A model generated the notes under the pieces. The model saw only the letters and a list, made by a program, of their open reading frames with translations, did no database searches and was not told where the DNA came from. Positions 17,668 to 25,737 of a stretch of 39,558 nucleotides of DNA are shown here, one piece after another. This DNA comes from Streptomyces sp. Ru62 (GTDB taxonomy: Bacteria; Actinomycetota; Actinomycetes; Streptomycetales; Streptomycetaceae): contig NZ_PQSU01000056.1 in assembly GCF_002920615.1 (NCBI RefSeq), forward strand, positions 1 through 39,558, given 5' to 3'. The position numbers and the translations under genes were made by a program. The number at the start of each line of letters is the position of its first letter. The stretch's first letter is position 1.

Positions 17668-18030
17668 ATGCCGCAGATCACCATCGACTACTCCGCCACC
17701 ATGGAGAACGCCTTCGACCGTGCGGGCTTCGCCCGCGCGCTGCACGAGGCGACCGTGGAGATCGCGGCGGCGAAGCCGGAGGCCTGCAAGACGCAGTTCC
17801 GGCCGAGCGCGTACACGGTGTTCGGGTACGAGGACCCCGAGGCGCGCGGGCACGCCGTCGTGCACGTGACGATCGGGCTCCTCGCCGGACGCAGCGACGA
17901 GACGAAGGCGAAGCTGACGGAGACGGCCCTGGAGCTGCTCCGCGAGCATGTGGCGGACGCGGCGTTCACGCTGCACGCCTCCGCCGAGATCCGCGACCTC
18001 GACCCGTCGTACCGGAAGTTCGACCGGTAG
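17668..18030 (+). CDS. Tautomerase-superfamily protein (CHMI-like)
   Basis: This 120-residue protein resembles 5-carboxymethyl-2-hydroxymuconate delta-isomerase, a tautomerase-superfamily trimer whose general base is the N-terminal proline left after Met removal. The ATG at 17668 gives M-P-Q-I-T-I-D-Y-S, exposing that proline. The GTG at 17662 overlaps the AGGAG ribosome binding site itself (17658-17662), so the ATG is preferred. The C-terminus (EIRDLDPSYRKF) is family-like. No other aromatic-degradation gene is nearby, so the real substrate is unknown. It starts 32 nt after the pullulanase stop and ends 1 nt from the convergent TetR gene. Confidence 0.8.
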   Translation: MPQITIDYSATMENAFDRAGFARALHEATVEIAAAKPEACKTQFRPSAYTVFGYEDPEARGHAVVHVTIGLLAGRSDETKAKLTETALELLREHVADAAFTLHASAEIRDLDPSYRKFDR

Positions 18031-18031
18031 G

Positions 18032-18721
18032 TCAGGGCGCCAGGGACAGCAGCCGGCCGACCAGCTCCGCGATGGGGCCGTCGGCCGGCTCGTCCCGCAC
18101 CATCGTGCGGAGCAGGGCGGCCATGCCCTCGTCGTGGGCGGCGCCGACGGCGGCCAGCGCGGCGAAGTCGTGCACGAGCTGCCGCTCCAGCTCGGCGCGC
18201 GGGATGCGCCGGCCGTCCAGCCAGATCAGCGCCGTGGACTCGGCGAGCGAGATCCAGGAGCGGACGACCAGTTCCAGGCGCGGGGAGGCCTCGGCCACGC
18301 CCAGATGGGACAGGATCTGTTCGTACGCGGCCTGCCGGACGGAGTCGACGAGCGCGTTGGTCGTCGTGGAGCCGACGGCCGGGCCGCCGCGCATCAGGGC
18401 CGAGAAACCGGGGCCGTGCTCGTCCACGAAGTCGAAGAAGCGGCCCATCACGCGCAGCAGCCGGGCGCCCAGCGGGCCTTCGTGCGGCTCGGCGAAGCGG
18501 CTCGCGAGGTCCTCCGAGGCGCGCTTCAACGCGGCCTCGTACAGGCTGAGTTTGCCCGGGAAGTAGTGGTAGACGAGCGGCCGCGAGATGCCCGCCGCCG
18601 AGGCTATCTCGTCGATGGAGACCTCGTCGGGCGAGCGTCGGCTGAACAGGTCGAGGGCGACGCCGATCAGCTGCTGCCGACGTTCCTCGACGCCCATCCT
18701 GCGGCGAACCCCGGTACTCAT
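18032..18721 (-). CDS. TetR-family transcriptional regulator
   Basis: This 229-residue repressor-type protein has an N-terminal TetR helix-turn-helix at residues 33-62 (SIDEIASAAGISRPLVYHYF, followed by the usual PGK) and an all-helical ligand-binding domain. It is probably cytoplasmic and autoregulated, because ACCGATCGGT (18733-18742), a perfect palindrome of the common TetR operator type, lies 12 bp upstream of the ATG. No ribosome binding site is visible before ATG 18721, so translation may be leaderless, or the start may be the Met at residue 9. No target gene is obvious. The tautomerase gene is convergent and the upstream neighbour region is non-coding. Confidence 0.9.
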   Translation of the reverse strand: MSTGVRRRMGVEERRQQLIGVALDLFSRRSPDEVSIDEIASAAGISRPLVYHYFPGKLSLYEAALKRASEDLASRFAEPHEGPLGARLLRVMGRFFDFVDEHGPGFSALMRGGPAVGSTTTNALVDSVRQAAYEQILSHLGVAEASPRLELVVRSWISLAESTALIWLDGRRIPRAELERQLVHDFAALAAVGAAHDEGMAALLRTMVRDEPADGPIAELVGRLLSLAP

Positions 18722-18732
18722 GCGAACACTTT

Positions 18733-18742
18733 ACCGATCGGT
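18733..18742. promoter_or_regulatory. Putative TetR autoregulatory operator
   Basis: ACCGATCGGT is a perfect 10-bp palindrome within TTACCGATCGGTTCC, just before the TetR gene start. Position and form match TetR-family operators in Streptomyces. No experimental link can be seen from sequence. Confidence 0.6.
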
Positions 18743-18908
18743 TCCGGCCGCTCGTGATCACATGTCGAGCAGCAGGCGATCACTCCGGAAACCCTGCTCA
18801 CAGGAGTGGGCGGTGTCCGGCAGCTCCCGGCGTGCGGCGGCCGGCACGGTGGAGTCGGCGGCGACCGTCAACGCCTGCCCGGTGCGACGCGGTTCGACCT
18901 CGAACCCG

Positions 18909-18958
18909 GTGTCGCCGCCGACGGCGGCGCGATGCCGGGCCGCCGTCGGCGGCGACAC
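18909..18958 (-). terminator. 20-bp stem-loop downstream of the sigma-like gene
   Basis: A perfect 20-bp inverted repeat (18909-18928 with 18939-18958) and a 10-nt loop lie 9 nt past the stop codon at 18968 of the minus-strand gene. Its placement suits a factor-independent terminator or 3' stabiliser, although no U-tract follows. The region 18743-18908 shows no supported gene. Confidence 0.75.
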
Positions 18959-18967
18959 TCGTGTCAG

Positions 18968-20881
18968 CTAGTGCAGTCCACTGATCTCCCGACCGTCCGT
19001 CAGGGTCCCCTTCAGGTCCGCCCGCGCGCCCCGCTCGGCCTTGACGGCGAGCAGCGGCCCCTGAGCGGACCCCGTGACCCCGCCCGTCGCCGAGACCGCC
19101 GACGTCCCCTCACTGCCCGCCGCGAGCAGGTACCAGCTCCCGGCCGGCGACTTCCACAGCACCCCGGCCAGCACATGAGGAGCACGCGGCCCGCAGGCCG
19201 GCACATCCGTGCCCTTGGCGACGACCGCCCCGGCCGCCCCGCCCGGCGTGCGGAACTGGGCCAGCGCGGCCGTACCGTCGCCGCGCCAGGTCTCCGCCCG
19301 GGTGCACACCCATGCACCGGACCCCCTGCCCTCGGGCAGCGGCTGCTCGGCGAACGCCCAGGCGTTGACGCTCCGGACGCCCGACGAGCGCTCGCCCGCC
19401 AGGGAGCAGGCGAACGGCGCCCAGGTGCGCAGCCCCCGCGCACCGGACGCCTCCCCGGCCGCGCCGGGCGTCCCGGCCGTGAGGTGGGCCGGGACCAGCT
19501 CGCCCAGGTCGGTGGTGAGCCGGGTGCCGGAGGCGTCGGTCAGCTGGAGCACGGTCCACGAGGTGCAGCCGCCGGTCCGTACGGCGGGGCTGGCCAGCGG
19601 CGCGGTGACACCGTCGGCGAGGGTGAGCGGCGTCGCCCCCGCGTCCGGCTTCGTCAGGTCCCGCTGCGCCGCCTTCGTCACCCACGGGGCGGTCAGGTAG
19701 CGGACGTTGCCGTCGGAGCGGCCCAGCACCAGTGCGCTCGCCCCGGCGCCCGTCGCGCCGTCGACGCGGGCGAAGTCCAGTGCCGCGCCCCGCGTGCCGT
19801 TCTCCGGCTCGGCGTAGCGGGCGATGCGCAGGCCGTCGTAGAGGATCACCACCCGGGCGGTGTCGACCTCGCCCGCGTACAGCAACTGGGGCGGGCCGGC
19901 CGGGCCGCCGGTCTGGGTGCCCGGGGTCGCCGAGACGCGGACCGTCTCCCCGGGGCGGGCCCAGACGGCGAGGGCGCGGCGCAGCAGGGCCTTGTCGCCG
20001 GTGAGCGGGCCGCGCGCGGGCCACACGGAGAAGTCGGTACGCGCCGAGGTCCGCCAGGCGGTGGGGGAGACCCGGGTCACCTTGCCGGGGTCGAGGGCGG
20101 CCTCGGCGGCCGGGTTCCCGGCGTAGGAGGGCGCGGCGGCGCCGTCGGGGCCCCAGCCGTCGCCCGGCAGGGCGACCAGCGCGCCGCACACGGCGAGCGC
20201 CGCAGCGGCGGCGAGGGCGGCCTTGGCGTGCCGGCGGCGGCGCATCAGATCGGTGGGCCGGGCCTGGAGCGAGCACGGGTCGAACTCCGGGGAGGAGAGC
20301 AGCCCCGGCTGCATGGGCACACTGTTCGCCGAGGCCAGCGCGCCGCCCGGGTCGGGGACCCCGGCGGCGTCGAGCAGGTCGCGGATGTCCGGGTCGGGCA
20401 GCTTCTCCAGGCCGCGCAGCACGTAGGCGGCGCGGGCCGGGCCGGGCAGGGCGGACAGCCGCTGGTCCAGGGCGAGTTCGTCGGCGCCGCCGGAGCGCGG
20501 GAACAGTCTCAGGCCCCACACCTGGGGGAGCAGCGGCGGGGCGAGCCGGGGCAGGCCCTTGCGGGGGCGGGCCGCCTCCAGGGCCGTACGCAGGATCCGT
20601 TCGCGCAGGTAGGCGTACCCGGGGTCGCCGTCCCGGCCGGCGGCCTGGGCCGGGATCACGGACGGCTGTGTGCGGCCCCGGGGCAGGGCGCGCTGGACGA
20701 GGGCGTGTGCGGTCAGGACCCGGCGGCTGCGGCCGAGGTCCGGCGGCAGCACCAGGTAGGCCAGCCGGACCAGCCTGGGGTAGTGCTCGACGAGCGCGGC
20801 CTCGGCCTGTTCGACGTCGACCGGACCGGCGCTCCCGGCGGGGGAGGGTGCGTGACGCTGGGATACATCCTGTGACTGCAC
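18968..20881 (-). CDS. Sigma-factor-like cytoplasmic region fused to a membrane-anchored extracytoplasmic domain
   Basis: This is a 637-residue protein of no assigned function. Residues 25-70 (ALVEHYPRLVRLAYLVLPPD) resemble region 2 of ECF sigma factors. Residues 138-175 (LDQRLSALPGPARAAYVLRG, then PDPDIRDLLDAAGV) resemble region 4.1, though the helix-turn-helix is eroded and no clear -35 recognition helix is seen. An RRRRH stop-transfer and one membrane helix (219-238) follow, then about 400 extracytoplasmic residues rich in beta-strand with scattered cysteines (GCTSW, FACSL, WVCTR, PACGP). This suggests a degenerate sigma module turned into a cytoplasmic signalling or docking domain. The GTG at 20881 is the first in-frame start; no ribosome binding site is clear. 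It lies 49 nt downstream of the TPR gene, probably in one transcript. Confidence 0.7.
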   Translation of the reverse strand: MQSQDVSQRHAPSPAGSAGPVDVEQAEAALVEHYPRLVRLAYLVLPPDLGRSRRVLTAHALVQRALPRGRTQPSVIPAQAAGRDGDPGYAYLRERILRTALEAARPRKGLPRLAPPLLPQVWGLRLFPRSGGADELALDQRLSALPGPARAAYVLRGLEKLPDPDIRDLLDAAGVPDPGGALASANSVPMQPGLLSSPEFDPCSLQARPTDLMRRRRHAKAALAAAAALAVCGALVALPGDGWGPDGAAAPSYAGNPAAEAALDPGKVTRVSPTAWRTSARTDFSVWPARGPLTGDKALLRRALAVWARPGETVRVSATPGTQTGGPAGPPQLLYAGEVDTARVVILYDGLRIARYAEPENGTRGAALDFARVDGATGAGASALVLGRSDGNVRYLTAPWVTKAAQRDLTKPDAGATPLTLADGVTAPLASPAVRTGGCTSWTVLQLTDASGTRLTTDLGELVPAHLTAGTPGAAGEASGARGLRTWAPFACSLAGERSSGVRSVNAWAFAEQPLPEGRGSGAWVCTRAETWRGDGTAALAQFRTPGGAAGAVVAKGTDVPACGPRAPHVLAGVLWKSPAGSWYLLAAGSEGTSAVSATGGVTGSAQGPLLAVKAERGARADLKGTLTDGREISGLH

Positions 20882-20930
20882 GTCCGGGAGAACGAGCGAG
20901 CCGGCGGTTGGTCACCGCCGGACGAGTGGT

Positions 20931-21431
20931 TCACACCCGGGGTTCGACCAGGGCGCGCGCGTAGTTCGCCATCGACCGCTGGTAACGCGGCAGATGGGGG
21001 GCGAGCGCGCCGAGCACCAGGGACAGGCCCTCGCGGTCGCGGCCGAGGCTGGACAGGCACAGGGCGAGAGTGGCCCGCACCGCGTCGTCCAACTCGTCGG
21101 ACGTGGCGTCCAGTTCGGGGGTGAGGAGTTCGACGCCCTCCTCCGCCCGACCGGTGTTCCGCAGCGAGCTCGACAACTGGATCTTCGCCCGGCGGCCCTT
21201 GTACCCGTCGAGTCCGCGGGCCAGGGCCTCCCGGTACAGCGGCACCGCCTTGTCGGAGCGGCCGGTGGAGTCCCAGGCGCAGGCCTGCTCGAAGGGGCCG
21301 AGCGGGCTGTCGCCCGGCAGTTCGGCGACAAGGCTGTCGATCAGCGCGCGGAACTCGTGCGCGCGCTCCTCCGGATACGCGTCGAAGGCGGCCCAGGCGG
21401 CGGTCACGCGGTCTTCCCAGTTCTGGTTCAC
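20931..21431 (-). CDS. Tetratricopeptide-repeat protein
   Basis: This 166-residue, probably cytoplasmic, helical protein has TPR-like repeats (ACAWDSTGRSDKAVPLYREA at about 50-70, then RRAKIQLSSSLRNTGRAEEG, then LALCLSSLGRDREGLSLVLG). Such repeats usually mediate protein-protein contacts. The start is GTG 21431, giving VNQNWEDRVTAAWAAF, with AAGGTGA about 5 nt upstream; longer in-frame versions have no such site. The sigma-like gene follows 49 nt downstream, so the pair may work together, but no specific role can be read. Confidence 0.8.
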   Translation of the reverse strand: MNQNWEDRVTAAWAAFDAYPEERAHEFRALIDSLVAELPGDSPLGPFEQACAWDSTGRSDKAVPLYREALARGLDGYKGRRAKIQLSSSLRNTGRAEEGVELLTPELDATSDELDDAVRATLALCLSSLGRDREGLSLVLGALAPHLPRYQRSMANYARALVEPRV

Positions 21432-21545
21432 CGCGTCACCTTCGCACAGCCGTGCGCGCCCGGTCACCGGATTTGAGCGCAGCGCGCGCGGGAGCCGTAT
21501 CCGAAGGCGCTGGGGCATGCTTGGCACACCGGACCGGAGGAACAG

Positions 21546-21938
21546 ATGAGGTTGACAGGACTGCTGCTCGGCGCGGCGGCCGTACTGACGCTGGCGGGCT
21601 GCGGCTCGGGCGGGAAGACGGAGTCCGTGCCGCCGACCGCGACCGGCAGCCTGGAGCATCTGGCCGCCCAGGTGAAGTGCGCGCCGAACATGCAGACCGA
21701 CGCGGACGAGATCCGCCAGGCCATCTGCCGCACCGGGGAGGGCAGGTTCATCCTCGCCACCTTCGCCACCGACCGCGGCCAGCGCGAGTGGATCAACGAC
21801 GCCAAGGACTACGGCGGTCACTACCTGGTCGGCCGCAAGTGGGTCGCCGTCGGCGACGACGGGGTGGTCAAGGCGCTGCGCGGCAGGCTGGGTGGCGACC
21901 TGGAGGACGGCGCCGACCACCACGCGCACAGCGGCTGA
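21546..21938 (+). CDS. Small secreted lipoprotein
   Basis: This 130-residue lipoprotein has a signal peptide MRLTGLLLGAAAVLTLAGC with lipobox LAGC (Cys19), then GSGG, and a small mature domain with a possible disulphide (Cys43 and Cys61: VKCAPN, AICRTGEG). The ATG at 21546 has a GGAGGAA ribosome binding site. It is surface-exposed and membrane-anchored. I recognise no functional family. The His/Asp-rich tail (DGADHHAHSG) may bind metal, which is speculation. It diverges from the TPR gene and shares a bidirectional terminator with the DUF1996 gene. Confidence 0.8.
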   Translation: MRLTGLLLGAAAVLTLAGCGSGGKTESVPPTATGSLEHLAAQVKCAPNMQTDADEIRQAICRTGEGRFILATFATDRGQREWINDAKDYGGHYLVGRKWVAVGDDGVVKALRGRLGGDLEDGADHHAHSG

Positions 21939-21966
21939 CGAGCGCGCCCGGGCGCGAGGGCACGAC

Positions 21967-22005
21967 GAAGGCCGGTGACGGGAGGGGGATCCGTCACCGG
22001 CCTTC
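21967..22005. terminator. Bidirectional terminator, lipoprotein/DUF1996
   Basis: A perfect 15-bp stem, GAAGGCCGGTGACGG (21967-21981) with its complement at 21991-22005, and a 9-nt loop. It lies between the two convergent stop codons and has T-richer flanks, so it can serve both genes. Confidence 0.85.
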
Positions 22006-22026
22006 TGTCCTGCGCCCGTTACGGGA

Positions 22027-23586
22027 TCATGAGCAGTTCTGACCGCGGTTGACGCAGTTGGCGATCTTGTTGGCCAGACCGTTCTTCGTGACGCTGATGA
22101 AGTCGTCGTGGTCCGTGGCCGCCTTGTGCAGCTGCTCCGGGAACCCGTCCACCGCGTAGGCGTTCTTCACCTGGCCGTTCTGGATGGTGGGCGGCGTGAT
22201 GTTGTACACCAGGCGCATCGTCAGCTGCGGGATCGCCTTGAAGCCGTTCTGGCAGTTGCCGTTGGCGTCGGCGAACGCGACGTGCGTCCGGTGGTTGGCG
22301 CTGTCGACGTTCTGGCCGTCCCAGCAGCTCTGGAAGGCGAACGTCCGCACCACCTTGCTGCCCTGCGGGCAGATCGGGTACTGCGTGGTCAGCTGGACCT
22401 TGTTCTCGAAGCCGGTGCAGCTCCAGTGCGCGTTGGCGTTGGCCAGACCGTTGGTGGTGGTCTTGGCGTCACCGGTGATGATCCGCAGGAACTGCGGCAT
22501 CGACACGACCTTGCTCCGCGGGCTGCCCACGTACTTGATCTGCGCCTGCACCGGGGTCAGGATGCGGCCGACGTTGCCTTCCTTGCCACCGCCGTCGGCG
22601 TTCTGGTCGAAGTCCTGGGTGCCGTCCTGGACCCGGACCACCGGCCAGTAGTACGACGACAGGTCGCTCTGGTTCTGGCAGCTCGTGGCGGCCTGGAGGA
22701 AGGTCTGGTTGCTGGAGAAGGCGTTGACCTTCTGGTTTCCGACGTAGTCGTGCAGGTGGTGCGCGCCGTTGGCCACGCCCGGCGCCACGATCACGTTGTC
22801 GGTGTTGTGGTTCTTGTTGGCGTTCACACCGCAGCGCGTGGTGAAGCTGCCGGTGGAGGCGTTGCGGCCGGCACGCGGCTTGGCCTTGACGTTCGCCTGG
22901 ACCTTGGTGATGTCCACGAAGTCGGCCGCGACCGGGCCGTTGCCGGCCTGCCCGCCGATGTTGCCCTGCTGGCCGTTCTGCCCCTGCTGGCCGCCGTTCT
23001 GCTGCTGACCGCCCTGCTGCTGACCGCCGTTCTGCTGCTGACCACCCTGCTGCTGACCGCCCTGTTGCTGACCGCCGTTCTGCTGCTGGCCGCCGGCGGT
23101 GGTCTGGTTGGCGTTCTGCGCCGTGCAGGTGGCCAGGGTGTCCAGGCTGCTGGGAGCGGTGCCGCCGACGCGGGTGATCTCCAGTCTGATCCGGTCGAGG
23201 ATCGCCTTCCGCCGGTCCTGCAGCGGTTGCAGGATGGAGTTCTGCACGAAACTCGCGTCCCTGGCCTGTGCGTCCCGCGTGGTCGCCAGACGCTGGTAGG
23301 CGTCGGTGATCTGGCGGTCGAGGTTGGCCAGTTCCCCGGCGACCTCGGTACGGGCCTGCGCCGGCACGTTGGTGAGCTTCTGGCCCACGTCCGGGCAGGA
23401 GATGGTCGCGACCTGCGCCGTCGCGGCCTTCGTCTGGTTGCCTCCCCACGACTGGTTGTCCGACTCGTGAGCCGAGGCGTAGAAGTTCGCCCAGATCAGC
23501 CCGCCCCCACCGAGCGCTAGGGCCGCCGATGCGGCTATGGCCTTGGTGGCCAGCGGCGTACGGCGTTTTCGTGTGTTGCGTCCCAT
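22027..23586 (-). CDS. Secreted/membrane-anchored DUF1996 protein with Gln/Gly-rich linker
   Basis: This 519-residue exported protein has a basic N-terminus (MGRNTRKRRT) and one hydrophobic segment (17-37) serving as signal or anchor. Next is a helical domain bracketed by Cys64 and Cys154, then a low-complexity linker (165-212) of GGQQQG/GGQQQN units. The C-terminal DUF1996 domain (about 220-510) contains HHLHDYVGN, SYYWPVV and ANAHWSCTG. DUF1996 is found in secreted actinobacterial and fungal proteins and has no firm function that I know. The ATG at 23586 has AGAGGAG upstream; longer in-frame starts lack it. It shares its three-part layout with the gene at 28852-29565. Confidence 0.88.
   Translation of the reverse strand: MGRNTRKRRTPLATKAIAASAALALGGGGLIWANFYASAHESDNQSWGGNQTKAATAQVATISCPDVGQKLTNVPAQARTEVAGELANLDRQITDAYQRLATTRDAQARDASFVQNSILQPLQDRRKAILDRIRLEITRVGGTAPSSLDTLATCTAQNANQTTAGGQQQNGGQQQGGQQQGGQQQNGGQQQGGQQQNGGQQGQNGQQGNIGGQAGNGPVAADFVDITKVQANVKAKPRAGRNASTGSFTTRCGVNANKNHNTDNVIVAPGVANGAHHLHDYVGNQKVNAFSSNQTFLQAATSCQNQSDLSSYYWPVVRVQDGTQDFDQNADGGGKEGNVGRILTPVQAQIKYVGSPRSKVVSMPQFLRIITGDAKTTTNGLANANAHWSCTGFENKVQLTTQYPICPQGSKVVRTFAFQSCWDGQNVDSANHRTHVAFADANGNCQNGFKAIPQLTMRLVYNITPPTIQNGQVKNAYAVDGFPEQLHKAATDHDDFISVTKNGLANKIANCVNRGQNCS
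22966..23094. repeat. In-gene tandem repeat encoding a Gln/Gly linker
   Basis: About seven imperfect 15-18 nt units (plus-strand core CTGCTGCTGACCGCC) encode GGQQQG/GGQQQN. Such repeats can change unit number by slippage. The repeat is part of the DUF1996 gene and not a CRISPR: there are no spacers. Confidence 0.85.
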
Positions 23587-23766
23587 GGAACTCCTCTGAC
23601 TTCCTTGCGGGGCAGCATCGAGGCGCCCGACAGGAGTGAAGCGGCGCCCTTCCATACGGACGCCGCCCCCGAGGTGTTCAGCGGTCTCACGAATTCCTCA
23701 CGGAACCACCGTGTGACAGCAGCCCCAACGGCCGGACCTGCCACGGAAGTTCACGGACATCGGCGG

Positions 23767-24786
23767 TCATGTCGGGCCGTGCCCGGTCCGTGCCAGCAGT
23801 TTCGCCTCCACCTCCGGGTCCAGGCCCTTGCGGGTCCGGTCCGGGCGCCGGGGCGCGCTGCCGCCGATCTCCGTCAGCCACCGCCAGGTGTCCGCGACGG
23901 TCTCGCCCACCGGCCGGCACACCAGCCCCGTGGCCACCGCCCGCGACACGTCCGCGCGGTGCACGGCGTCGTACATCTCGCCGCCCGGCGGCACCCACAC
24001 CGGCAGCTCGGTCCACGGCTCGATCCCGGCCTCCAGGATCGGTTCCGGGTCGGTCCAGCGCAGCTCCGCGTCCGCGCCGGTGACCCGCAGACACGCCTGG
24101 AGCAGCTCGTCCATGGTGGTGTGGCCGGGCGGGCTCACCAGGTTGTACGGCCCGGACAGCCCGCGCTCCAGCGCGCCGAGCAGCCAATCGGCGAGGTCGC
24201 GCACGTCGACGTACTGCACGGGCAGGTCCCGCGGGCCGGGGGCCAGGACCGGGCCGCCGCGGGCGATCCGGGTCAGCCACCAGGGCAGCCGGCCGACGTT
24301 CTCGTACGGGCCGAGGATCAGCCCGGCCCGGACCAGCAGCGAGGCAGCCGCGCCGAAGGCCCCGACGGCGGCCAGCTCGCCGCCGCGCTTGTCCCGCGCG
24401 TAGTCCGTCGCCCCGGCGTCAGCGGCGGCGCCCTCGACCAGCGGGGCGTCCTCCGCGCCGCCGCGCGGCCAGGGCCAGGCGTACACCGACCGGCTGGAGA
24501 CGTACGCGTACCGCCCGGCCCGGCCGCGCAGCAGCCGGGCCGCCTCGTGCACGGCACGCGGGGCGGCCGACCAGGTGTCCACCACGGCGTCCCAGCCCTC
24601 GCCGCCGTCCGCCGCGAGGGCGGCGAGGCCGTCGGGCGCGGTGCGGTCGCCGTGCAACGACCGCACCCCGGCCGGTGGTTGGTGCCGTCCCCGGTGGAAG
24701 ACGGTCACCTCCCAGCCACGTCCGAGCGCCGCCTCCACCACGGCCCGCCCCACGAACTCCGTCCCGCCCAGCACAAGAAGTCTCAT
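23767..24786 (-). CDS. NAD-dependent epimerase/dehydratase-family protein (extended SDR)
   Basis: This is a 339-residue cytoplasmic oxidoreductase or epimerase. The N-terminus MRLLVLGGTEFVGRAVV is a Rossmann fold with the GGTxFVG nucleotide motif. The active site reads YVSSRSVY (about 95-102) and Tyr129-x3-Lys133 in DYARDKRG, an extended short-chain dehydrogenase arrangement. The C-terminal half (VQYVDVRDLADWLLGALE, then GPYNLVSP) is the substrate-binding part. The ATG at 24786 begins directly at the Rossmann strand. The substrate is unknown. It is next to, but not clearly in an operon with, the DUF1996 gene. Confidence 0.88.
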   Translation of the reverse strand: MRLLVLGGTEFVGRAVVEAALGRGWEVTVFHRGRHQPPAGVRSLHGDRTAPDGLAALAADGGEGWDAVVDTWSAAPRAVHEAARLLRGRAGRYAYVSSRSVYAWPWPRGGAEDAPLVEGAAADAGATDYARDKRGGELAAVGAFGAAASLLVRAGLILGPYENVGRLPWWLTRIARGGPVLAPGPRDLPVQYVDVRDLADWLLGALERGLSGPYNLVSPPGHTTMDELLQACLRVTGADAELRWTDPEPILEAGIEPWTELPVWVPPGGEMYDAVHRADVSRAVATGLVCRPVGETVADTWRWLTEIGGSAPRRPDRTRKGLDPEVEAKLLARTGHGPT

Positions 24787-25161
24787 ACCGGGATCGTGCC
24801 CGGCCCGGCCTCGTGACGGCGCGGGGCTCTGCCGAGGGCAGAACGGCCGGTGAGGAGTGGGCGTTGGCGCGGGGGCGCCGTAGCCGGGGGTTCCGCCTGG
24901 GCCGTGCGGCCTTCGGGCCCGGGGCCGCGCCCGGACTGAGCGGTCGGCGGACCCCGGGAGTCCACCTGAGCCGTGCGGTCGTCGAAGCCGGGGCCCCGGG
25001 ACCGAGTGGTCGGCGGAACCCGGGGCCCCGACGGGGTCGTGCGGTTGTCCGAGTCGGCGATCCCGCCAGGGGCCGTACGGTCGTTGGGGCCGGGGCCCCG
25101 GACCGGGCGGTCGGCGGGGTCCAGGTCCGTGGGAGACGGCGTCCTGTCGGTGGCGGGACGG
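24787..25161. other. Non-coding GC-rich spacer with degenerate tandem repeats
   Basis: No supported gene is visible; open frames here are composition artefacts. From about 24891 to 25124 there are roughly three and a half diverged copies of a 65-70 bp unit containing GCCGTGCGGTCGTCG, CCGGGGCCCCGG and GGTCGGCGGA cores (copies near 24901, 24970, 25036 and 25072). It may be a remnant of repeat expansion or a source of strong RNA structure downstream of the winged-helix gene. Confidence 0.55.
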
Positions 25162-25737
25162 TCAGTGGGCCGTCGGCGGGGTGTACTTGTACCCGACCCG
25201 GCGCACCGTCTGGATCGCCTGGCGGTGCTCGGCGCCCAGCTTGCGGCGCAGCCGGGCGATGTGGACGTCGACGGTGCGGCCGTCGCCGACGTGGCCGTAG
25301 CCCCACACCGTGGTGACGAGCTGGTCGCGGGTGTGCACCCGGTGCGGGTGCGCCACCAGGTGCGCCAGCAGCTCGAACTCCAGGTAGGTCAGGTCGAGTT
25401 CACGGCCGTCGACGCTGGCGGTGCGCCGCACGGGGTCGATCCGCACCAGCGGTTCGGTGCCGGGGTCCGCCTCGGTCTCCGGCTGGTCCGGGACCGCGAC
25501 CGGCAGGAACGGGGGCCGCTGGTCGGCCGGGACCAGCACCAGGTAGCCGACCATCGGCGGCTGGCCCGGGAGGGTCGGCAGGGCGTGCTGCGGCGCGGGC
25601 AGCCAGGTGGCGCCGGGCGGCAGGAAGTCAGCGACGTCCACCACCTCGTCCCGGTCGACGGCGCGCAGCCGGTGCCGGGTGCCGTTCGCGGCGGGGGCGG
25701 TCAGGGTGGCGGTGGACAGGGAACGGGAGGTCGCCAT
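25162..25737 (-). CDS. Orphan winged-helix (OmpR/PhoB-type) transcriptional regulator near glnII
   Basis: This is a 191-residue DNA-binding protein. Residues about 95-188 form an OmpR-type winged helix (RTASVDGRELDLTYLEFELL, then HPHRVHTRDQLVTTVWGYGH, TVDVHIARLRRKLG and TVRRVGYKY). The first 95 residues are not a canonical receiver: no phospho-Asp or Lys signature is visible, and the hydrophobic GYLVLVP stretch may be a receiver remnant. The ATG at 25737 has only a weak ribosome binding site. S. coelicolor has a second GlnR-like regulator, GlnRII, encoded near glnII (established knowledge). Position suggests this gene may be its counterpart, but I cannot confirm that from sequence. A possible 40-residue leader ORF lies 119 nt upstream. 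Confidence 0.85.
   Translation of the reverse strand: MATSRSLSTATLTAPAANGTRHRLRAVDRDEVVDVADFLPPGATWLPAPQHALPTLPGQPPMVGYLVLVPADQRPPFLPVAVPDQPETEADPGTEPLVRIDPVRRTASVDGRELDLTYLEFELLAHLVAHPHRVHTRDQLVTTVWGYGHVGDGRTVDVHIARLRRKLGAEHRQAIQTVRRVGYKYTPPTAH

Noticed and set aside
18758..18958. 66-residue minus-strand frame between the TetR and sigma-like genes
   Set aside because: Its N-terminal part is the 20-bp hairpin. It has no ribosome binding site and no recognisable similarity. It might be a decayed fragment but cannot be supported.
22966..23094. Possible CRISPR array
   Set aside because: The short repeats are in-frame GGQQQ codons without unique spacers.
24675..25316. Long plus-strand frame over the intergenic repeat
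   Set aside because: It consists of the degenerate DNA repeat translated in all phases and overlaps the epimerase and regulator genes antisense.
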